Shown one piece after another: positions 6,752 to 13,205 of a stretch of 13,975 nt of DNA. The DNA lies in the NCBI GenBank assembly GCA_000433515.1, contig FR891195.1, forward strand, positions 1 through 13,975. The letters are read 5' to 3'. The stretch's first letter is position 1; each line of letters starts with the position of its first letter. Both the position numbers and the translations under genes were made by a program. The DNA is from Candidatus Colimorpha enterica. Its GTDB lineage: Bacteria > Bacillota > Clostridia > Oscillospirales > CAG-272. The notes below the pieces were generated by a model, which saw nothing but the letters and a program-made list of their open reading frames with translations, searched no databases and had not been told where the DNA came from.

Positions 6752-8662
6752 ATGAAAAAGACAACAAAGCTCCTGTCACTGCTTTGTGCCGTCGCAGCAG
6801 TCATCATGATGATCCCGATGCAGCTTGCGGTCGGAGCGGAAGAACCGGCTGCCGGAACCGTCTACGATCTTTACAGCGGCTTCGGGACAGGTGCAGAGTA
6901 CGACAATTACTCTTTTTATGTTGCGCCCAACGGTCAGAGCGATATGATGGTTGACGGCAAAGCCGATTTCACTAAGCTTATCAGGCTCCCGAACGTAAAA
7001 GTGCTTGGCGGATGGCCGAGCGGAACGTACTACCTGTCCGATGCAGAATCAGGAAAGACCACTGCCGAGCCGTCTATAGAACATTTCTATACGACAAATA
7101 ACCAGATATGCACCACCGTCAGACAGGGCTACTGCAACACCATTGTCTTTACTGCTCCGACCTGCGGCACATACACATATACTGCTGTAATCCACACATG
7201 GGATAACGGCAAAAATATGGAGATGTCGGTAAAGAAGCCCACCGCGTGGGAATGGGGAAAGGCAGCCAACGTTGCCGGAAGCATTGCAAATGTCACTGCG
7301 ACCGATACTGTTTCTCTCAAAAAAGGTGAAACAATCTGCTTCTATTTCAGAAACACCGACGGCGATGCCAGCGATATCAGAGTAACAATTGAGTCATTCA
7401 AAGTCTCAATGGACAAAGTTACCCACAAAGCCGGTGAAGCAAAGCAGGAGAACTACGTCGCAGCAACCTGTGCAGACGGCGGATATGATACCGTCGTCCG
7501 CTGCACCGAGTGCAATGAGATTATCTCATCCGAGCACACTGTTCTCACCAAGGTTGCAGACAAGCACAAGGGTCCGGAGCTCACAAGAAACGTGAACATT
7601 GTTCCCGCTACCTGCCAGACCGAGGGCTCTCATGACGTTGAGACCTACTGCGAATACTGCAACACTGTTATTAAGACCGAACCAGTCACCGATCCCAAGC
7701 TCACCGACCACACTCCCGAAGCCGGCGATCCGGTGAAGGAAAACGAGGTCGCGGCTACCTGCCACTCCGAAGGCTCCTATGACCTTGTCACAAGGTGCAA
7801 GACCTGCGGCGGCGTAATGGCAACCGAGCACAAGACCACCGAAAAGACCGCCCACACTCCCGGCGCAGCTGTCAGAGAGAACGAAAATCTCCCGACCGTT
7901 GTCGGCAAGGCAGGCTCCTACGACGAGGTCGTTTACTGCTCCGTTCCCGAGTGCAGGGCTGAAATTTCAAGAAAGACCGTCAAGGTCTACCTCAAGAAGG
8001 TCAATTACACTCTTAAGAACTTCGGAAAGACCACTAACTTCTCCTCCAACAATCTCTCCCTCATGTTCACAACTGCCGGCAACGGAACCGATATCGGCAG
8101 TGCTGTCGGAAAGTTTGCAGACACTCTCAAGCCGCTCAATAAGCTGACCGATGTCGGCGGCGGCAAGCGTTATACGCTCGGCGGCAACGACAAATTCAAG
8201 CACGCAGAGCTTGTTGACGGCGAGATGAGAATCTATGCCGAAAACGGCGGCTTCAACGTCATCGTCTTCACCGCTCCCGAGGACGGAACATATTCATATG
8301 AGTTCTCCGGTCACAACGCATGGGGCAACGATATTGAGCTTGCCGTCAACATCAACGGAAATTCCTCCACATGGGGCAAGAGCGTAAACGGCGCTTTCGG
8401 CTCGACCGGCAAGGCATCAGACACCGTAAATCTCAAAAAGGGTGAGAAGATATTCTTTGTTCCCCGTCTCACCGCAGGCGCTGATCAGGCGGGACAGCAC
8501 GACTACTTCGTTCTTGAGAGCTTCAGTGTCTCGACCGTCAAGTACGTTGAGAAACAGCCTGTAAACCCCGGAACCGGCACATACATCGCTGCTTCCGTCT
8601 TTGCCTGCGCAGCCGCTGCAGTTGTCTGCACCGTCGCGGCAAAGAAAAAGAAATCCATATAA
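6752..8662 (+). CDS. Secreted, wall-sorted protein with duplicated beta domain and Cys repeats
   Basis: This 636-residue surface protein has no enzyme motif that I recognise. It starts with MKK and a hydrophobic signal peptide ending near AVGAEE (about residue 30). Domain A (about 35-219) contains NTIVFTAP (129-136) and LKKGETICFY. Domain B (about 415-594) contains NVIVFTAP (502-509) and LKKGEKIFFV. The two align over their last 90 residues (ending ESFKVS and ESFSVS), so they are copies of one beta-rich, probably binding, domain. Between them lie four repeats of about 46 residues (225-412) with A-T-C, G-S/Y-Y-D and C-x2-C. The end carries NPGTG (605-609), a hydrophobic span and KKKKS, a class B-like sorting signal. 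The ATG at 6752 follows AAGAGG (6739-6744). The solute-binding protein gene starts 18 bases downstream, so the two form an operon. A carbohydrate-binding role is inferred from this context only. Confidence 0.78.
   Translation: MKKTTKLLSLLCAVAAVIMMIPMQLAVGAEEPAAGTVYDLYSGFGTGAEYDNYSFYVAPNGQSDMMVDGKADFTKLIRLPNVKVLGGWPSGTYYLSDAESGKTTAEPSIEHFYTTNNQICTTVRQGYCNTIVFTAPTCGTYTYTAVIHTWDNGKNMEMSVKKPTAWEWGKAANVAGSIANVTATDTVSLKKGETICFYFRNTDGDASDIRVTIESFKVSMDKVTHKAGEAKQENYVAATCADGGYDTVVRCTECNEIISSEHTVLTKVADKHKGPELTRNVNIVPATCQTEGSHDVETYCEYCNTVIKTEPVTDPKLTDHTPEAGDPVKENEVAATCHSEGSYDLVTRCKTCGGVMATEHKTTEKTAHTPGAAVRENENLPTVVGKAGSYDEVVYCSVPECRAEISRKTVKVYLKKVNYTLKNFGKTTNFSSNNLSLMFTTAGNGTDIGSAVGKFADTLKPLNKLTDVGGGKRYTLGGNDKFKHAELVDGEMRIYAENGGFNVIVFTAPEDGTYSYEFSGHNAWGNDIELAVNINGNSSTWGKSVNGAFGSTGKASDTVNLKKGEKIFFVPRLTAGADQAGQHDYFVLESFSVSTVKYVEKQPVNPGTGTYIAASVFACAAAAVVCTVAAKKKKSI
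7424..7987 (+). repeat. Four protein-coded Cys repeats (C-x2-C type)
   Basis: Four units of 46, 49, 48 and 45 residues (225-270, 271-319, 320-367, 368-412) share an opening H-x-P/G, a central A-T-C then G-S/G-Y-D and a C-x2-C pair (RCTEC, YCEYC, RCKTC). The fourth unit lacks the A-T-C cysteine and has C-x4-C (CSVPEC). Such repeats are common spacers in clostridial surface proteins. Confidence 0.85.
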
Positions 8663-8680
8663 TTCAAGGCAAATAACCTT

Positions 8681-10159
8681 ATGAAAAAGCTACTCCTTAT
8701 ATTTCTCGCGCTGACATTTGCAGTAAGTGCGGCTGCCTGCGCGGGTGATCCCGGTAAAAAACCGGCTCAGTCCTCCGGTGCCGTAACATCGGGCGGCGGT
8801 ACCTCTGAGGACGATCCTTATAAAAACATTCCCGTCGATCTCAGATTCGACGGCGAAGACTTTGTTGTCGGTATGCAGTCCGGCACCCAGTACGAGTTCT
8901 ACATCGAAGAGGACTCCGATGATGCCATCAGCTCCGCGCTCTACAAGAGAAACCAGACTGTCGAGAACCGCTTCGGCATCACCATCAAGCCGCAGTACTC
9001 GGCAGAGGGTACCGACCTTTACACCCACACGAACGAGCTTATCAGAAACATCATGAGCGGTGAGAAGGCGTATGACCTCATCTCCGCGAAGGTCGTGGCA
9101 TCCGGCGGTCTTGTCCTCAACAACTGCCTGTATGACTGGACGGAAATGAAGTACAATGACGGACTCAGAGGCTCTGCCTGGATCGATTCCATCAACGATG
9201 AGCTTCAGATCCAGGATCATATCTTCACAGCAGTCGGTCAGACCTGCATTTCGGCTCTCCGCTGGACTTATGCGATCATGTTCAACCGCACACAGGCTGA
9301 CAACCGTCAGATAACCGAGAATGTGTTCAACGCGATCGACTCCGGCGACTGGACGATCGACTATTTCAACTCACTTGTCGCCGGCATCTACGAGGATGTC
9401 GACGATGTCAACGGCAGAAGCGAATATGACTTCTACGGCTTCAATGCAGAGGCTCTTACCAACCTTGACACCTTCCAGTTCGCATTCGACATTCCGATGA
9501 TCGTCAAGGACAAGGATGAAATTCTCTCGCTTGCCTTCGGAACGGAAAAGACAGTCGATGCAATCGACAAGGTCATAAGACTCTACTGGAACAATCCCGG
9601 CACCTTCATCTGCGACGACACCGCTGTCGGAACCGAGGGCAGAAACTTCGTTGAGGGACGTTCGATATTCGCTATCATGACCCTTGATACCTGTTTCACG
9701 GGGCTCCGCGATATGAACGATCACTATGCGGTTCTTCCCTTCCCGAAGTACGATGCCGACCAGAAGGAATACCTCACCGGCATGATGGATAACTACTCCA
9801 TCATGGGCATCCCGACAGACGCCGCAAACCCCGATATGTCTTCCGCAGTTGCGGAGGCTCTCAACATCGAGGCTGAAAGAACCATGTACCCCGTGTGGTA
9901 CGACGAGTCCCTTTCGACCAAGTTCCAGCGCGATGAGTACACCGTCAAGTATCTTGACCTCCTTATCGCCGGAAGAAAAGCCGACATGGGCACGCTGTTC
10001 CAGGAGAGCCTCGGCAGAATCGCCATGTTGTTCAGAGACACCGTCCGCACAAAGCAGAACGGCTTCCAGAGCAGCTGGGACGGAAGCAAGGATGCTCTCA
10101 ACGCTTCGCTGAAAGAGATCATTGACACCTACATCAAGAACACCGGCGCAAACAGCTGA
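8681..10159 (+). CDS. Extracellular solute-binding lipoprotein (ABC sugar-binding type)
   Basis: This 492-residue lipoprotein probably captures an oligosaccharide for an ABC importer at the outer face of the membrane. The start MKKLLLIFLA leads to a lipobox-like AAAC with the lipidated cysteine at C20, followed by a low-complexity Ser/Gly/Lys linker to about residue 45. The rest fits a family 1-type extracellular binding protein: an early region with NQTVENRFGITI, a middle YAIMFNRTQ, WTIDYFNSLV, and a late MDNYSIMGIPTDAANP hinge-like stretch before a helical end. No permease or ATPase gene follows; the transcript ends at the terminator 13 bases beyond the stop. It may work with permeases encoded elsewhere or act as a sugar sensor. 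The ribosome site is weak (AAGG at 8666-8669), suggesting coupling to the gene before. The substrate cannot be told. Confidence 0.85.
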   Translation: MKKLLLIFLALTFAVSAAACAGDPGKKPAQSSGAVTSGGGTSEDDPYKNIPVDLRFDGEDFVVGMQSGTQYEFYIEEDSDDAISSALYKRNQTVENRFGITIKPQYSAEGTDLYTHTNELIRNIMSGEKAYDLISAKVVASGGLVLNNCLYDWTEMKYNDGLRGSAWIDSINDELQIQDHIFTAVGQTCISALRWTYAIMFNRTQADNRQITENVFNAIDSGDWTIDYFNSLVAGIYEDVDDVNGRSEYDFYGFNAEALTNLDTFQFAFDIPMIVKDKDEILSLAFGTEKTVDAIDKVIRLYWNNPGTFICDDTAVGTEGRNFVEGRSIFAIMTLDTCFTGLRDMNDHYAVLPFPKYDADQKEYLTGMMDNYSIMGIPTDAANPDMSSAVAEALNIEAERTMYPVWYDESLSTKFQRDEYTVKYLDLLIAGRKADMGTLFQESLGRIAMLFRDTVRTKQNGFQSSWDGSKDALNASLKEIIDTYIKNTGANS

Positions 10160-10171
10160 CGTTACTTAAAC

Positions 10172-10209
10172 ATAAAAAATCACTCCCGTCCGCGGAAGTG
10201 ATTTTTTAT
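10172..10209. terminator. Bidirectional intrinsic terminator
   Basis: ATAAAAAATCACT (10172-10184) and AGTGATTTTTTAT (10197-10209) form a 13-bp stem around a GC-rich 12-base centre. Each strand reads a six-T run in the descending arm. It serves the binding-protein gene on the + strand and the AraC gene on the - strand. Confidence 0.9.
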
Positions 10210-10212
10210 TGC

Positions 10213-11136
10213 TTAAAGCGGAGAATTGTGCTGTTTTCTGTAATCGGTCGGGGTTGACTGGGTGAATTCCTTGAAGCGCCTGCAGAACATTTTCATATCC
10301 TTGTAGCCGACGTCGAGCATTATCTTGAAAACCGTGTCGTTCGTCGTTGCAAGCATTATGCAGGCGCGGTCGATCCTGACCATTTCGATATATTTGCCTA
10401 TCGTTTTCCCCGTGACCTGCTTGAAGACCGCGAACAGCTTTGAGCGGCTGACGCAGATCATTTTTGCAAGGTCGTCGTAGGTCAGCTTTTTCTGATAATT
10501 GTTCTTGATATATGCGATTATCTGATTGACAAGCTGGACATCGCGCATTTCGGGGTTGTCGCTTTCAGAGGATGTGACCTCGGACAGGCGGATAAGAAGC
10601 TCTGATATTTTCAGGCGCATTATCTGCCGGTAAGCCGGCGACTGAGCCTCTGTCTCCGACACCATGTCATTGAAAATCCGCTGGACGGCGTCAAGGTTGA
10701 TCTTCGGCACGCGCGACCACGTCCGGTCAAACTCGGTATTGTCGAAAAAGTAGGAAAGCGAGCGGTCGGCCGAGATATCTCCGATGGATGCCGAGGCGTT
10801 GTTCCTGAAGCCGAAAAGCTCCGGCATGAATGAGCAGGAATAGATTATCACCGGCGAGTGCGGAAGCACCTTGTATGCGGTGTCGCCGTCGAGGATCGAG
10901 ATCATTCCCTGCTTTATCTGGCGTTCGGTTCCGTCGATCACCATTTTTCCGCTTCCGGACGAAATGAAAAGCACACGGATATACTTTTTGTCCGGAGAAC
11001 CGGAGTAATCGTTGATATAAACCATCTTCTGAGCGTTGACGGGCTGAGCCTGAAGATTAAGTCCGCCCTGAGGGGAGGAAAGCTGACTGACCGGTGTTTC
11101 GTCAAGTCCCGAATAATTGAAGCTGAAATCCTGCAT
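10213..11136 (-). CDS. AraC-family transcription regulator
   Basis: This 307-residue DNA-binding regulator probably responds to a sugar. Residues about 45-110 form a cupin-like sensing domain (strands around RVLFISSGSGKMVIDG and QGMISILDGD). The C-terminal 100 residues (202-301) hold the two helix-turn-helix motifs: LTYDDLAKMICVSRSKLFAVFK, split here as LTYDDLAK and MICVSRSKLFAVFK, and then TVFKIMLDVGYKDMKMF with the closing F-x-x-STPTDYRK. This is the standard AraC/XylS signature. The start at 11136 is preferred: AAAGGAA (11152-11146) stands nine bases before it. A longer in-frame GTG start at 11217 would precede the predicted transcription start near 11199. It is divergent from the beta-helix gene and convergent with the binding-protein gene. 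Targets are unknown; the neighbours are obvious candidates. Confidence 0.93.
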   Translation of the reverse strand: MQDFSFNYSGLDETPVSQLSSPQGGLNLQAQPVNAQKMVYINDYSGSPDKKYIRVLFISSGSGKMVIDGTERQIKQGMISILDGDTAYKVLPHSPVIIYSCSFMPELFGFRNNASASIGDISADRSLSYFFDNTEFDRTWSRVPKINLDAVQRIFNDMVSETEAQSPAYRQIMRLKISELLIRLSEVTSSESDNPEMRDVQLVNQIIAYIKNNYQKKLTYDDLAKMICVSRSKLFAVFKQVTGKTIGKYIEMVRIDRACIMLATTNDTVFKIMLDVGYKDMKMFCRRFKEFTQSTPTDYRKQHNSPL

Positions 11137-11160
11137 ATCAAACCGTTCCTTTGCTTCGTT

Positions 11161-11196
11161 ATACGGCAGATAAGACAAATAAACTATCTGCCGTAT
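11161..11196. repeat. Perfect 12-bp inverted repeat in the AraC gene leader
   Basis: ATACGGCAGATA (11161-11172) and TATCTGCCGTAT (11185-11196) are exact inverted copies separated by 12 bases. The repeat begins about three bases after the predicted start of the araC-type transcript and ends before its ribosome site. It could be a dimer operator for autoregulation or a 5' RNA stem-loop. Confidence 0.8.
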
Positions 11197-11205
11197 GTCA
11201 GAAAT

Positions 11206-11234
11206 ATGATACCACACCTCGGCCGTCTTGTCAA
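11206..11234 (-). promoter_or_regulatory. Sigma-A promoter of the AraC-family gene
   Basis: On the - strand TTGACA (11234-11229) and TATCAT (11211-11206) are separated by 17 bp; the -10 box has one departure from consensus. The expected start is near 11199, just before the inverted repeat, and about 63 bases before the ATG. Confidence 0.8.
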
Positions 11235-11325
11235 GAGGCAGACCGATGTTGCCGTGCTTTACCTTTGATCGGCAGACAATTTGCCCTCATATTTCAGGCA
11301 GCCGGAATATTTTTTGCCCATACCC

Positions 11326-11354
11326 TTGAAATCCGGTATACGATATGCTATAAT
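11326..11354 (+). promoter_or_regulatory. Sigma-A promoter of the GH110-like gene, extended -10
   Basis: TTGAAA (11326-11331) and TATAAT (11349-11354) are 17 bp apart, with TGC just before the -10 box making an extended -10. The start should fall near 11361, exactly where a small hairpin begins (AAAGGG at 11361-11366 with CCCTTT at 11375-11380). Confidence 0.85.
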
Positions 11355-11404
11355 AATTATAAAGGGGTTTTGTGCCCTTTTCATGATATAAACAAGAGAG
11401 TAAA

Positions 11405-13159
11405 ATGGACAATACAAAAGTCATAGAGCTGCAGAGCTTTGGCATTCTCCCCGATACGGAGGATGACTACACCGAAAAACTGAATAAACTTTTCCGCGAA
11501 AATCCGGAAAATACCGTATTCCGCTTTGAAAAGGGCATTTACCGTTTTCATCACGGTTCCGCCGCACGGCGTCAGTATGCAATGACCTCCTGCGTACCGG
11601 GCATCCGCAGCCCTCTTCTCATGCTCTCCGGCATGAAGAACGTTGTTATCGACGGTGGCGGCGCGAAATTCCTGTTTTACGGATACGTCATGCCGCTTGC
11701 GATAGAGGACTGCTGCGGCATCACGCTTAAGAACTTCACCGTTGACTGGGAGAAGCCGACCGGAGCCGAGGGTGTCGTCACCGCAAAGAGCACCGATTAT
11801 ATCGATGTGAAGATCGACCGCCACCTGTTTCCCTGTAAGGTTCAGAACTTCAGCCTGTTTTTCGACATCGGAGACGGGCAGGAGTCCGAGATAACCTACG
11901 GCAGACACGTTGCATATGATTCCCAGACTAACACCGTGACTCAGAACTGCGCCGACAGGATCAGGTTCCGCGGTGCGGAGCAGGTATCGGAGGATGTTTT
12001 CAGGCTCTATGTCGCGGAGGTCATGAGGGACGACATTCCCCCGTATGTCGGCAATACCATCGTTCTCAACCACAGCAAATGCTCCGAGGCTGGTATCTTT
12101 GCCGAAAACTGCGAAAACACGGTATGCGAGGACATCACAATGCACTCGGCAGACGGTATAGGAATGCTGTTCCAGTTCTGCCGCGGCATCAGCGCGAAAC
12201 GGATCGATTTTGTTCCGAACATCGCTGCCGGAAGGCGGGTCATCTGCGCCTGCGACGGCGGATTTCACATAGCCTGCTGTTCCGGGGATGTACTTATCGA
12301 GGACTGCCGGTTCCACGGGCTTCAGAACGACCCGGTCGAGGTACACGGAATATATGCCTCGGTAAAGAAGCAGACCGCACCGGACACGCTTTTATGCGAA
12401 TTCCTTCACCCGAACTCGACAAATTATAAATACTGGGCAAAGCCGGGGCAGACCGTCACCTTCATGACGCGCAAGAACATGAAGACGGCAGCTGAGGCTG
12501 CGGTGAAATCCTACCGGCTTGTTGCGGATTCGCTTTTCGAGCTGGTGCTTGAGGCACCGCTGCCCGATATCAATATAAAGAACGAGGCGATCCTTGCCGA
12601 TAACTACGACAATTCGCCGTCGGTCACGGTAAGAAACAACCACTTCGGTGCCTGCCGTGCGAGAGGTCTGCTGCTTGTCACCCCGAAGCCGGTGGTTATC
12701 GAGGACAATATCTTCGAATCCGGCGGCGCGGCGATAATGCTGTCGAACGATACAAGCTTCTGGTACAATTCCGGCTGCTGCACCGATGTGACGGTACGAA
12801 ACAATGTTTTTTCCGACGCCTGCTTCCTCTCCACCTTCCAGTTCAGCTATGCGGTCATAACGGTGCGTCCGGACATTCTGCGTCCCGCTGCCGATATTCC
12901 GTTCAACCGTGGGATCGTGATAGAGAACAACCTCTTTATGTCCTCCGACACGCCGATCCTTTACGCATTCGCGACAGAGGGGCTGGTATTCCGTCACAAC
13001 CGGATATTCCGCACAGACCGTGTGCCTACAAAATATTTCGGAAAAAGCCTGTTCACATTGAAATACTGCCGCAATGCGCTCATCTCCGACAATCCGACGG
13101 TCGGCGGATTCTCGCTTGAGGAAATGCGGCACGAAAGCACGACATTCAGAAAAAAGTGA
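11405..13159 (+). CDS. GH110-like right-handed beta-helix glycosidase, cytoplasmic
   Basis: This 584-residue protein opens with an N-terminal FEKGIYRFH segment and VVIDGGGAKFLF, typical of pectate-lyase-type beta helices. It then shows repeated V-x-N-x-x-F rungs (TVRNNHF, VIEDNIF, TVRNNVF, VIENNLF). The middle stretch with HSADGIGMLFQ, ACDGGFH (D284) and NDPVEVHG (N308-G315) resembles the active-site region of GH110 alpha-1,3-galactosidases. Where I remember a paired acidic motif in that family, this protein has N308-D309. No signal peptide is present, so it would act inside the cell on imported oligosaccharide, unlike the exported Bacteroides enzymes. It is rich in cysteine (about 20). The ribosome site is poor (AGAGAG, 11395-11400). 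It stands alone, divergent from the AraC gene, and ends at a terminator. A lyase or epimerase on the same fold is the main alternative. Confidence 0.6.
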   Translation: MDNTKVIELQSFGILPDTEDDYTEKLNKLFRENPENTVFRFEKGIYRFHHGSAARRQYAMTSCVPGIRSPLLMLSGMKNVVIDGGGAKFLFYGYVMPLAIEDCCGITLKNFTVDWEKPTGAEGVVTAKSTDYIDVKIDRHLFPCKVQNFSLFFDIGDGQESEITYGRHVAYDSQTNTVTQNCADRIRFRGAEQVSEDVFRLYVAEVMRDDIPPYVGNTIVLNHSKCSEAGIFAENCENTVCEDITMHSADGIGMLFQFCRGISAKRIDFVPNIAAGRRVICACDGGFHIACCSGDVLIEDCRFHGLQNDPVEVHGIYASVKKQTAPDTLLCEFLHPNSTNYKYWAKPGQTVTFMTRKNMKTAAEAAVKSYRLVADSLFELVLEAPLPDINIKNEAILADNYDNSPSVTVRNNHFGACRARGLLLVTPKPVVIEDNIFESGGAAIMLSNDTSFWYNSGCCTDVTVRNNVFSDACFLSTFQFSYAVITVRPDILRPAADIPFNRGIVIENNLFMSSDTPILYAFATEGLVFRHNRIFRTDRVPTKYFGKSLFTLKYCRNALISDNPTVGGFSLEEMRHESTTFRKK

Positions 13160-13163
13160 AAAA

Positions 13164-13205
13164 ATTCCCTCCGCACCGCAAAAAAACGGTCGGAGGGAAT
13201 ATCTT
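13164..13205. terminator. Bidirectional intrinsic terminator
   Basis: ATTCCCTCCG (13164-13173) pairs with CGGAGGGAAT (13191-13200), and inside it ACCG (13175-13178) pairs with CGGT (13187-13190) across a single-C bulge and an A-rich loop. On the - strand it is followed by a T-rich stretch (AATTTTTTCACTTTTTT). On the + strand only ATCTTTT follows. It separates the beta-helix gene from the convergent rhamnosidase gene. Confidence 0.88.

Noticed and set aside
7424..7987. Cys repeats considered as zinc-ribbon or metal-transfer domains
   Set aside because: The spacing and the extracellular, wall-sorted context match common clostridial surface spacer repeats; nothing shows metal binding.
11137..11217. 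GTG start adding 27 residues to the AraC protein
   Set aside because: It lies upstream of the predicted transcription start; the ATG at 11136 has a good ribosome site.
11381..12346. A 321-codon - strand frame opposite the GH110-like gene
   Set aside because: It overlaps the promoter-proximal part of a supported + strand gene and shows no family motif or ribosome site.
12392..13132. A 246-codon - strand frame opposite the end of the GH110-like gene
   Set aside because: It is antisense to beta-helix rungs of the real frame, with no signal, ribosome site or domain.
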